Source: Hypericum androsaemum
Taxonomy: Eukaryota > Streptophyta > Magnoliopsida > Malpighiales > Hypericaceae
Direction of reading: 5' to 3'
Assembly: GCA_963995505.1 (NCBI GenBank)
Contig: OZ023181.1
Span: 12,768,221-12,832,220, forward strand
Length of the DNA stretch: 64,000 bases
Positions 48,401 to 58,747 of this stretch are shown here, piece after piece (positions within the stretch are counted from its first letter, which is position 1; the number at the start of each line of letters is the position of its first letter). Position numbers and translations under genes: made by a program. The notes beneath the pieces were generated by a model, which was not told where the DNA came from, made no database searches, and saw only the letters and a list, made by a program, of their open reading frames with translations.

Positions 48401-50598
48401 TGCCTTATCTTTTCTTTTCTTACAGTTTCTCACCTTTTCTTGCCTTTTATTTCCTTTTCTTGTTTTTTCGTGCCTTTTCCTTTCCTTATCTTGCCTTTTC
48501 CTTGCCTTTACATTCCTTTTCTTGCCTTTTCATTCCTTTTTTGTCTTTTCGTGCCTTTTCCTTGCCTTTTCTTTACTTTTCCTTGCCTTTTTTTTCCATT
48601 TCTTGCCTTATCTTGCCTTTTCTTTCATTTTCTTGCCTTATCTTTCCTTTTCTTACCTTATCTTGCCATTTCATTTCTCACCTTGCCTTTTCTTACCTTT
48701 TCTTGCCTTTTCTTGCCCTTTCTTGCCTTTTTCTTGCCTTTTCCTTCTTTATCTTGCCTTTTCTTACCTTTTGTTGCCTTTTGTTGCCTTTTCCTTGCCT
48801 TATCGTGCCTTATCTATCCTTTTCTTTTCTTTTCTTTTCTTTTCTTTCCTTTTCTTGCCTTTTCTTGCCTTATCTTGTCTTATCTTTCCTTTTTATTCCT
48901 TATATTGCCTTTTCTTACCATAACTTGCCTTTATTTGCCTTTTCATGCCTTTTCTTGCCTTTTCATGTCTTTTCTTGTCTTTTCCTTGCCTTTTCTTGCC
49001 TTCCTTATCTTGCCTTATCTTTCCTTTTCTTGCCTTTTCCATGCCTTTTCTTTCCTTTTCTTGCCTTTTCTTACCTTTTCCTTGCCTTTTCTTTCATTTT
49101 CTTACCTTTTCACGCCTTTTCTTGCCTTAGCTTTCCTTTTCGTACCTTTTCATGCCTTTTCCATGCCTTTTCTTACCTTTTCTTTCCTTTTCCTTGCCTT
49201 TTCTCTTCTTATCTTTCCTTTTCTTGCCTTTCCTTGCCTTTTCTTGCCTTATCTTTTCTTTTCTTGTCTTTTCTTGACTTATCTTTCCTTTTCTTATCTT
49301 TTTTGTCTTTTTATTCATTTTCTTGCCTTATCTTGCCTTTTCATTCCTTATCTTACCTTTTCTTACGTTATCTTACCTTTTCTTGCATTTTCTGGCCTTT
49401 TCATGCCTTTTCAGGCCTTTTCATGCCTTTTCCTTGCCTTATCTTGTCTTTTCTTTCCTTATATTGCATTTTCATAATTTTTTCTTGCCTTTTCTTTCCT
49501 TATCATGCCTTTTCTTGCCTCATCTTTCCTTTTCTTTTCTTTTCTTGCCTTTCCTTCCCTTACCTTCTATTTTCTTGCCTTTTCTTGCCTTATCTTATCT
49601 TGCCTTATCTTTTCTTTTCTTACAGTTTCTCACCTTTTGTTGCCTTTTATTTCCTTTTCTTGTTTTTTCGTGCCTTTTCCTTTCCTTATCTTGCCTTTTC
49701 CTTGCCTTTACATTCCTTTTCTTGCCTTTTCATTCCTTTTTTGTCTTTTCGTGCCTTTTCCTTGCCTTTTCTTTACTTTTCCTTGCCTTTTCTTGCCTTT
49801 TCTTGCCTTTCCTTCCCATTTCTTACCTTTTCTTGCCTTATCTTGCCTTATCTTTCCTTTTTATTCCTTATATTGCCTTTTCTTACCATAACTTGCCTTT
49901 ATTTGCCTTTTCATGCCTTTTCTTGCCTTTTCAAGTCTTTTCTTGTCTTTTCCTTGCCTTTTCTTGCCTTCCTTATCTTGCCTTATCTTTCCTTTTCTTG
50001 CTTTTTCAATGCCTTTTCTTTCCTTTTCTTGCCTTTTCTTACCTTTTCCTTGCCTTTTCTTTCATTTTCTTACCTTTTCACGCCTTTTCTTGCCTTAGCT
50101 TTCCTTTTCGTACCTTTTCATGCCTTTTCCATGCCTTTTCTTACCTTTTCTTTCCTTTTCCTTGCCTTTTCTCTTCTTATCTTTCCTTTTCTTGCCTTTC
50201 CTTGCCTTTTCTTGCCTTATCTTGTCTTTTCTTGACTTATCTTTCCTTTTCTTATCTTTTTTGTCTTTTTATTCGTTTTCTTGCCTTATCTTGCCTTTTC
50301 ATTCCTTATCTTACCTTTTCTTACGTTATCTTACATTTTCTTGCCTTTTCAGGCCTTTTCATGCCTTTTCTGGCCTTTTCATGCCTTTTCAGGCCTTTTC
50401 ATGCCTTTTCCTTGCCTTATCTTGTCTTTTCTTTCCTTATCTTGCATTTTCTTAATTTTTTGTTGCCTTTTCTTTCCTTATCTTGCCTTTTCTTGCCTCA
50501 TCTTTCCTTTTCTTTTCTTTTCTTGCCTTTCCTTCCCTTTCCTTCTATTTTCTTGCCTTTTCTTGCCTTATCTTATCTTGCCTTATCTTTTCTTTTCT
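42402..50598 (+). repeat. Higher-order repeat array, 1200-bp unit
   Basis: The rare landmark TACAGTTTCT occurs at 42402, 43631, 44821, 46021, 47221, 48421, 49621 and 50599. Successive intervals are 1229, 1190, 1200, 1200, 1200, 1200 and 978 bp. The four 1200-bp units between 44821 and 49620 are almost base-identical, although each is made of ~120 mutually diverged decamers. Outer units differ by whole-decamer or larger indels: a ~30-bp segment near 42850 is absent from inner units, and the last unit lacks ~220 bp. Related sequence continues left to about 41600, and one diverged copy of the landmark region lies near 55500. Confidence 0.95.
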
Positions 50599-53086
50599 TA
50601 CAGTTTCTCGCCTTTTGTTGCCTTTTATTTCCTTTTCTTGTTTTTTCGTGCCTTTTCCTTTCCTTATCTTGCCTTTTCCTTGCCTTTACATTCCTTTTCT
50701 TGCCTTTTCATTCCTTTTTTGTCTTTTCGTGCCTTTTCTTTCCTTTTCCTTGCCTTTTTTTCCATTTCTTGCCTTATCTTGCCTTTCCTTTCATTTTCTT
50801 GCCTTATCTTTCCTTTTCTTACCTTATCTTGCCTTTTCATTTCTCACCTTGCCTTTTCTTACCTTTTCTTGCCTTTTCTTGCCCTTTCTTGCCTTTTTCT
50901 TGCCTTTTCCTTCTTTATCTTGCCTTTTCTTACCTTTTGTTGCCTTTTGTTGCCTTTTCCTTGCCTTATCGTGCCTTATCTATCCTTTTCTTTCCTATCC
51001 TTCCCTTTTCTTGCATTCTCTTGCCATATCTTTCTTATATTGCCTTTCTATTCCTTATCTTGCCTTTTCTTACCATATCTTGCCTTTTCTTGCCTTTTCA
51101 TGGCTTTTCTTGCCTTTACCTTCCCTTTTCTTACTTTTTCTTGCCTTATCTTGCCTTATCTTTCCTTTTCATTCCTTTTCTTGCTATTCTTCCCTTTTCC
51201 ATGCCTTATCTTTCATTTTTTTGCCTTTTCATTCATTTTCTTCCCTTTTCATGCATTTTCTTGCCGTAGCTTTCCTTTTCATACCTTTTCATGCCTTTTC
51301 CATGTCTTTTCTTTCCTTATCTTTCCTTTTCTTTGCCTTTTCTTGCTTTATCTTTCCTTTTCTTTCCTTTCCTTGCCTTATCTTGCCTGTTCTTGCCTTT
51401 TCTTGACCTTTCTTGCTTTTTCTTAACTTTTCTTTCCTTTCCTTGCCTTTTCTTGCCTTATCTTGCCTTTTCTTTCCTTTTGTTGCCTTTTATTGCCTTT
51501 TCTTGACTTATCTTGCCTTTTCTTGCCTTTTTATTTCTTTTCTTGCTTTTTCTTGCCTTATCTTGTCTTTTCATTCCTTATCTTGCCTTTTCTTACCTTA
51601 TCTTTCTTTTTCTTGCCTTTTCTTATCTTTTCTTTCCTTTTCTTGCCTTTTAATGCCTTTTCCTTGCCTTTTCTTGCCTATTCTTTCTTTATCTTGCCTT
51701 TTCTTACCATTTTCTTGCCATTTTCTTACCTTTTTTGGCCTTTTCTTTCCTTTTCTTACATTTTCTCGCCTTTTCTTTCCTTTTCTTAACCTTTCTTGCC
51801 TTTTCTATCCTTTTCTTGCCTTTTCGTGCCTTTTCCTTGCCTTATCTTGCCATTTCTTGTCTTTTCCTTGCCTTTTCATTCCTTTTCTTGCCTTATCTTG
51901 CCTTATCTTGCCTTTTCCTTTCCTTCTCTTTCCTATTCATGCCTTATCTTGCCTTTTCTTACCTCATCTGTCCTTTTCTTTACTTTTCTTGCCTTTCCTT
52001 CCCTTTTCTAGCCTTATCATGCCTTTTCTTGGCTTTTCTTGCCTTATCTTGCCTTTTCTTTCCTTTTCTTACCTTTTCATTTCTTTTCCCTGCTATTTCT
52101 TGCCTTTTCTTGCGTTTTCCTTGCCTTTTCTATCCTTTTTTTATTGCCTTTTCCTTGCATTTTCATTCCTATTCTTGCCTCATCTTGCCTTTTCTTACCT
52201 CATCTTTACTTTTTATTTTCTTTTCTTGCCTTTCCAACCCTTTTCTTGCCTTATCTTACCTTTTCCTTGCCTTTTCTTTCCTTTTCTTGCCTTATCTTAC
52301 CTTATCTTGCCTTTTCATTCCTTTTCCTTTCCTTTGATTACCTTATCTTTCCTTTTCTTGCCTTTTCATTGCTCGTCCTTGCCTTCTCTTGCCTTATCTT
52401 TCCTTTTCTTTCCTTTTCATTCCTTTTCCTTGCATTTTCCTTGCCTTATCTTGCCTTTTCTTTCCTCATCTTGCATTTTCTTAAACTTTTCTTGCCTTTT
52501 CTTTCATTTTCTTTCCTTTTCTTGCCTTAACTTGCAGTTTCTTGCCTTTTCCTTGCCTTTTCTTGACTTATCTCGCCTTTTCTTGCCTTATCTTACCTTT
52601 TTATTCCTTTTCTTTGCCTTTTCTTACCTTTTTATTCATTTTCTTCCCTTTTCATGCCTTAGCTTTCCTTTTCATGCCTTTTCCATATCTTTTCTTTCCT
52701 TTTCTTTGCCTTTTCTTGCCTTATCTTTCCTTTTCTTTTCTTTCCTTGCCTTATCTTGCCTTTTCTTGCCTTTTCTTGACTTTTCTTACCTTTTTATTCC
52801 TTTTCTTAGCCTTTTCTTGCCTTATCTTTCCTTTTCTTTCCTTTCCTTGCCTTTTCTTGCCTTATCTTGCCTTTTCTTTCCTTTTCTTGCCTTTTCTTGC
52901 CTTTTCTTCTCTTTTCTTTCCTTTTCTTTCCTTTTCATGCCTTTTCCTTGCCTTTTCTTGCCTATTCTTTCCTTATCTTGCCTTTTCCTACCTTTTTCTT
53001 GCCTTTTCTTACCTTTTCTTGCCTCATCTTTCATTTTCTTTCCTATTCATGCCTTTTCATGCCTTTTCTTTCCTTTCCTTATCTTT

Positions 53087-53091
53087 TCTTG
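53087..53091. repeat. Possible target-site duplication of the solo LTR (TCTTG)
   Basis: TCTTG at 53087-53091 is repeated at 53608-53612, directly flanking the LTR. The 5-mer is part of the satellite consensus, so a chance match is possible. Confidence 0.6.
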
Positions 53092-53607
53092 TAATGTTGC
53101 ACAGCGGAATTAACTTGTGTGTTTGTGAATTCTGGAACAAACTCAATGAAAGATTTACAACAATCACCAACTTTCGTAGGGTGATTGAGGTTTGCCTATT
53201 GCTAGGCGGCCAATCAATGGCAAAAAAAAACAACAAGCACAAAACGTGCTCCTCTTTGCCTTAGCAAACTCAGAATATTCTGGATTAATTCAACATGTCA
53301 TTTCCTTCTTTGTGATGCTTAATTTAAACGAGCTAAATTCCAGCCAGAAATTAAGGCTCCAGCTGTTACAATCTTTTCCCTTCCCACGTCCATATTAGGA
53401 CAGCCATAACTAACATTAACACGCCTCATTATTAGTTGCTAAACCCCCTTTAGCAACAGAAGGAAAGAAAACGAAACATGTCCTAATTATTACAATCCAG
53501 ATTCGGAAATAAAAGCAACACATCAAATAAACGACTTGAGGATCCCATGCAGCTCATGCACACCCTTGTGCACGTCCTTGTACCTTGATTTGGGACGTCC
53601 TACGTCA
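53092..53607 (-). repeat. Solo LTR, family-1 type
   Basis: A 516-bp unique island in satellite. The minus strand starts TGACGTAGGACGTCCC and ends GCAACATTA, resembling the LTR termini of A (TGCCGTAGGACG) and C (TGGCATAGG, ending CACACTA). A shared TTTATTTCCGAA segment and TAATAA stretch lie inside. There is no primer site, polypurine tract or coding sequence. This is the expected product of recombination between the two LTRs of one element. Confidence 0.8.
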
Positions 53608-56591
53608 TCTTGCCTTATCTTGCCTTTTCATTCCTTTTCCTCGCCTTTTCTTATCTTTTCTTGCTTATCTTGCCTTTTCTTGCCATTTCCTTCCCCTTTC
53701 TTCCTTTTCTTGCATTTTCATGCCTTTCCTTGCCTTTTCCATGCCTTTTCCTTGCTTTTTCTTGCCATTTCTTGCCTTTTCCTATATGATCTTGCCTTTT
53801 CTTGCCTTATCTTGCCTTAAGTTTCCTTTTCTTTCCTTTTTTTTGCCTTTTCTTGCCCTTTCTTCCCTTTTCTGGCCTTTTCTTGCCGTTTCTTTCCTTT
53901 TCTTACCTTTTCTCGCCTTTTCTTTCCTTTTCTTAACCTTTCTTGCCTTTTCTATCCTTTTCTTGCCTTTTCGTGCCTTTTCCTTGCCTTTGCCTTGCCT
54001 TTTTCTTGCCTTTTCTTGCCTTTTCCTTGCCTTTTCTTTCCTTTTCTTGCCTTATCTTGCCGTTTCTTGCCTTTTCCTTGCCTTTTCTTTCCTATTCTTG
54101 CCTTATCTTGCCTTTTCTTACTTCATCTTTCCTTTTCTTGCCTTTCCTTCGCTTTTCTTGCCTTATCTTGCCTTTTCTTACCTCATCTTTCCTTCGCTTT
54201 TCTTGCCTTATCTTGCCTTTTCCTACATGATCTTGCCTTTTCTTGCCCTTTCTTTCCTTTTCTTTCATTTTCTTAGCTTTTCTAGCCATTTCTTGCCTTT
54301 TCTTTCCTTTTCGTTCTTTTTCTCGCCTTTTCGTTCCTTTTCTTGTCTTTTAGTGCCTTTTCCTTACCTTTTCTTGCCTTTTCCTTGCCTTTACTTTCCT
54401 TTTCTTGCCTTTTCTTTCCTTTTTTTGTCTTTTCGTGCCTTTTACTTGCCTTTTCTTGCCTTTTCTTTGCCTTTTTTTCCATTTCTTGCCTTATCTTTCC
54501 TTTTCTTGCCTTTTCCTTGCCTTTTCTTTCCTTTCCTTGCCTTATCTTGCCTTTTCTGACCTCATCTTTCCTTTTCTTGCCTTATCTTGCCTTTTCTTAC
54601 CTCATCTTTCCTTTTCTTTCCTTTTCTTTCCTTTTCTTGACTTTTCTTGCCTTTTTATTCCTCAGCTTGCCTTTTCTTACCTTATCTTGACTTTTCTTGC
54701 CTTTTCATGCCTTTTCCTTCCCTTACCTGGCCTTTTCTTTCTTTATCTTGCCATTTCTTATCTTTTGTTGCCTTATCGTGCCTTAACTATCCTTTTCTTT
54801 TCTTTTCTTGCCTTTTCTTAACTTTTCTTGCCTTTTCTTGCCTTTCCTTCACATTTCTTGCCTTTTCTTGCAGTATCTTATTTGCCTTTTCAAGCTTTTT
54901 CATGCCTTTTCTTGCCTTTTCATGCCTTTTCTTACCTTTTCATGCCTTTTCCTTGCCTTTTCTTGCCTTTTCTTACTTTTCTTTCCTTTTCCATGCCTTT
55001 TCTTGCCTTTTCTTTCATTTTCTTACCTTTTCATGCCTTTTCTTGCCTTAGCTTTCCTTTTCGTACCTTTTCATGCCTTTTCCATGCCTTTTCTTACCTT
55101 TTCTTTCCTTTTCCTTGCCTTTTCTCTTCTTATCTTTTCTTTTCTTGCCTTTCCTTGCCATTTCTTGCCTTATCATGTCTTTTCTTGCCTTGTCTTGCCT
55201 TTTCTTGACTTATCTTGCCTTTTCTTGTCTTTTTTGTCTTTTTATTCATGTTCTTGCCTTATCTTGCCTTTTCATTCCTTATCTTGCTTTTTCTTACCTT
55301 ATCTTGCCTTTTCTGGCCATTTCTTGTCTTTTCATTCATTTTCTTGCCTTTTCCTTTCCTTTTCTTGCCTTTTCCTTTTCTTATCTTTTCTTGCCTTTAC
55401 CTTTTCTTATCTTTTCTTGCCTCATCTTTCCTTTTCTTTTCTTTTCTTGCCTTTCCTTCCCTATCCTTCCATTTTCTTGCCTTTTCTTGCCTTATCTTTT
55501 CTTTTCTTTCAGTTTCTCGCCTTTTGTTGCCTTTTATTTCCTTTTATTTCCTTTTCTTGTTTTTTCGTGCCTTTTCCTTTCCTTATCTTGCCTTTTCCTT
55601 GCCTTTACATTCCTTTTCTTGCCTTTTCATTCCTTTTTTATCTTTTCGTGCCTTTTCCTTGCCTTTTCTTTCCTTTTCCTTCTCTTTTTTTCCATTTCTT
55701 GCCTGATCTTGCATTTTCTTTCATTTTCTTGCCTTATCTTGCCTTTTCTTACCTTATCTTGCCTTTTCATTTCTCACCTTGCCTTTTCTTACCTTTTCTT
55801 GCCTTTTGTTGCCCTTTCTTGCCTTTTGCTTGCCTTTTCCTTCTTTGTCTTGCCTTTTCTTACCTTTTGTTGCCGTTTGTTGCCTTTTCCTTGCCTTATC
55901 GTGCCTTATCTATCCTTTTCTTTCCTTTTCTTAACTTTTCTTGCATTTTCTTGCCATATCTTTCTTATATTGCCTTTCTATTCCTTATCTTGCCTTTTCT
56001 TACCATATCTTGCCTTTTCTTGCCTTTTCATGGCTTTTCTTGCCTTTACCTTCCCTTTTCTTACTTTTTCTTGCCTTATCTTGCCTTATCTTTCCTTTTC
56101 ATTCCTTTTCTTGCTATTCTTCCTTTTTCCATGCCTTATCTTTCCTTTTCTTGCCTTTTCATTCATTTTCTTCCCTTTTCATGCATTTTCTTGCCGTAGC
56201 TTTCCTTTTCATGCCTTTTCATGCCTTTTCCATGTCTTTTCTTTCCTTATCTTTCCTTTTCTTTGCCTTTTCTTGCTTTATCTTTCCTTTTCTTTCCTTT
56301 CCTTGCCTTATCTTGCCTGTTCTTGCCTTTTCTTGACCTTTCTTGCCTTTTCTTAACTTTTTTTCCTTTTCTTTGCCTTTTCTTGCCTTATCTTTCCTTT
56401 CCTTGCCTTTTATTGCCTTTTCTTTCCTTTTGTTGCCTTTTATTGCCTTTTCTTGACTTATCTTGCCTTTTCTTGCCTTTTTATTCCTTTTCTTGCTTTT
56501 TCTTACCTTATCTTGCCTTTTCATTCCTTATCTTGCCTTTTCTTACCTTATCTTTCTTTTTCTTGCCTTTTCTTATCTTTTCTTTCCTTTT
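53608..56591 (+). repeat. Satellite block 4: degenerate decamer array
   Basis: About 3.0 kb of the same satellite and polarity. 54650-55900 contains a diverged partial copy of the 1.2-kb unit (landmark near 55510), and 55900-56590 repeats modules seen at 25600-26300 and 51000-51650. No gene is supported. Confidence 0.95.
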
Positions 56592-56635
56592 TGACGTAGG
56601 AACGTCCAGCTTGCCACATTCCTGATTGGCGCCAT
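56592..56635 (+). repeat. 44-bp LTR-head fragment, family-1 type
   Basis: It begins TGACGTAGGAACGTCC at the satellite edge, close to the solo LTR's first bases, and is cut at 56635 by the start of another LTR. It is probably the left end of an element whose remainder lies beyond the nested insertions to the right. The short length limits certainty. Confidence 0.5.
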
Positions 56636-57310
56636 TGATGTGAGACCATCCAACAACGAGCATGGAGCATTGCGTGTTCCAATTGGTCCGATTACAAGAG
56701 CACGGGCCAAGAAGCTTCAAGCTGAACTGAATGGATTTATTGAAGGCATTCGGACTCAAGTTGAATCAAGCAAGCCCAAGGACGACCTAGAAGGCCATGT
56801 TAAGCCCATACACGTTATTGGTGCTATTTTAGAAGCCTAGCATGCGCAAGATTCTTTTGGATGCATGCAAACAGAATTTCAGCTTATCTTGGACATGCAT
56901 CCCTAAATTTTAGGAACTTCTTTTCCTATGTTTTAGGACGTGATATTTACTAGATATTCTAGTATCTATCTTAGTTTAGTTTGTTTTTCCTACTTAGTGA
57001 ATAATTAGGCCAGAATCTCTTTTATTTAGGAAGGTGAGTTTTGGCCAGCTTTGAACTCCTTATTTGGAGTTAGTTTTTGTTTAGGAATGTTTGAGACTTT
57101 TGGGGCCTATATAAAGGGACTCCTAGCAATAAAAACGTGGACAACCTTTTATTCATTCAGAATATACTTAGCTATTGCTAGTTTGTGAGTTTTGATACTC
57201 ATTGTGTGTTCTTGGTTAGGCTAGTGCGTCGCTTAGCTAGGGCAACGTATTTCACTTATCAAACAGATTATCCACCTCTGTTTGTGGCGTGATTCGACTT
57301 AAGGACTTGG
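56636..57310 (+). repeat. LTR (family 2), interrupted by element D
   Basis: It starts TGATGTGAGACC and aligns with the LTR of element D along ~650 bp, including TATATAAAG (57108-57116), AATAAA (57128-57133) and the GTGGCGTGATTCGAC stretch. It stops at CTTGG, where element D begins. The last ~130 bp of the LTR are therefore expected beyond D, outside this window. The first 200 bp encode VPIGPITRARAKKLQAELNG (the family-2 tail motif) in an open frame to 56840. It is clearly diverged from D's LTR, so it is an older copy. Confidence 0.85.
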
Positions 57311-58115
57311 TGATGTGAGCAAGCCTACAGATGCACCAACTATCAAGCTTGTAGACTCGAAGCAAGTTCAAGTTCCAATTGGGCCAATGACAAGAGCAAG
57401 AGCTAGGAAGTTGCAATCTGATTTCAATGGACTAATGCATGAAGTTTGGGCTCAAGCAAGTTCGTGGAGGACCAAGGACGTCCAAGAAACCCAAGGGAGG
57501 CCCATGCACGTTTTGGAGGCTGAATGGGAAGCTTGACATGCACGAAAGCTTCTAGATGCATGCGCACATGGAGAATCAAGAAGAATCAGCCTATTTAGGC
57601 CATGCATCTAATTGTTTTGGACGTGCAACTAGTAGCTATTCTATTAGATATTATTTGCTTATATTATTCCTTGTTTAGTTGCATAAGTTCGGCCAGAATC
57701 TCCTTAGAATAGGAAAGAGAGTTTTGGCCAGCCTTTGAATTCCTTTTAAGGAGTTAGCTTGTTTAGGAATATTTTGGTACTTTGGGAGCCTATATAAAGA
57801 GGACTCCTAGCAATAAAACGTACACATACAATTCGGAAATACTTAGCATTGGCTAATTGAGAGTTTTGATACTCGTTTGTTCTTGCTTGGCTGGTGAGTC
57901 GTCTTGGCTAGAATTTATCCTTCACTTATCAAGCGGATATTCCATCCCCGCTTGTGGCGTGATACGACCTTAGGTCAAGGTTCAGAAGCCCTTGCAGCGG
58001 GTTAAGGTACAAATTCGTGCCTTAGTTCGTGTAAGTTCTTGTGAGTTGTGATCTGTTCCATTCTAAAGTAACAAACGGTCCGAGTTGTGAATCTTTTCCG
58101 CGGAGATTCATATCA
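57311..58115 (+). repeat. 5' LTR of element D
   Basis: 805 bp, TGATGTGAGC...TCATATCA. It contains a TATA box (TATATAAAG, 57791-57799) and an AATAAA at 57812-57817. The open frame 57315-57536 duplicates the polyprotein tail encoded in the 3' LTR, including [15 protein letters not shown]. Confidence 0.95.
57791..57817 (+). promoter_or_regulatory. LTR promoter TATA box and polyadenylation signal
   Basis: TATATAAAG at 57791-57799 is followed 12 bp later by AATAAA at 57812-57817. The older LTR keeps the same pair at 57108 and 57128. The tight spacing is typical of short plant LTRs, where the transcript start and the 3'-end signal lie close together; the exact start site cannot be read. Confidence 0.65.
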
Positions 58116-58117
58116 GT

Positions 58118-58129
58118 TGGTATCAGAGC
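58118..58129 (+). promoter_or_regulatory. Primer-binding site of element D (initiator tRNA-Met)
   Basis: TGGTATCAGAGC, two bases after the LTR end ATATCA. Minus-strand cDNA synthesis would start here. Confidence 0.95.
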
Positions 58130-58299
58130 TTAGCTTGTTACTTTAGTTCATTATCCTTGTTATTTTTGTTCTTGTTGGTTCGTTTTGTTGCTTGTTATTT
58201 TTTTTTGTTCTTGTTGGTTCGTTTTCTCTCCTCGCTGTTTGAGAGAAAAGAGAGGAAAACAAACGAGTGAAGCAAGAAAAGAAAGAAAAGAAAAGAAAG

Positions 58300-58330
<31 letters not shown>

Positions 58331-58747
58331 AAAGGAAAGAAAAGAAAAAGAAAAAAGGAAGCCGCAAGCTAAAGAGGAAGCAAGCTAAATTGGAAGTCTC
58401 AAGCTAAAGAGGAAGCAAATCCGAGGGAAGCTAGCAAACTAAGGAGGCGCAACAGCTGATCAAGAAAGGGGACGAGCAAGACTAAAAGAAAGACCAAAGA
58501 GGAACTTTAACATTCTGTTTGTTAAAGCGTGGAGCTCAAGCAAGGCCGTTCTAGCCTTAGTAAGAACATACAAGTATCACGAGAGGAAAAAGGCAAGAGT
58601 GTGCGAGTACCTTAGAGAGAAAAGCCAAATATTTGAGTGCAAACACGAGTGAACTTGAGTGCACCTTATATTGAGAGTATACACGTAAGGGAGTGAGCTT
58701 GTGAGGCCATATTTTTTTCTTACTAACCAATTTTTCTTGCAGCAAAC
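58130..58747 (+). other. 5' leader of element D
   Basis: A 618-bp untranslated leader between primer site and gag ATG. It has no substantial coding frame and contains the 88-bp homopurine tract described separately. The second half is similar to the leader of element B. Packaging or translation signals would be expected here, but none is recognisable by eye. Confidence 0.75.
58274..58361 (+). repeat. 88-bp uninterrupted homopurine (AAAAG-type) tract in the D leader
   Basis: Every base is A or G, in units such as GAAAA and GAAA. Its complement is TTTTC/TTTC, similar to the pyrimidine core of the satellite decamer. Such tracts are slippage-prone and can form triplex DNA. Confidence 0.9.

Larger units (their letters stand above)
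39717..53091 (+). repeat. Satellite block 3: degenerate decamer array with higher-order repeat
   Basis: About 13.4 kb of CCTTTTCTTG-type satellite, same polarity as the earlier blocks. From about 41600 to 51000 it is organised into near-identical units of 1.2 kb (separate entry). From about 51000 to 53000 it resembles the end of block 2. The open frame of 2241 codons at 43510-50235 crosses the higher-order array and is a repeat artefact. Confidence 0.97.

Noticed and set aside
3385..56591. CRISPR-like array of short direct repeats
   Set aside because: Units are contiguous 10-mers without unique spacers, and the context is plant retrotransposons.
58143..58388. Short Phe- or Lys-rich ORFs in the element D leader
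   Set aside because: They derive from the homopurine tract and its complement and are not conserved in the leader of element B.
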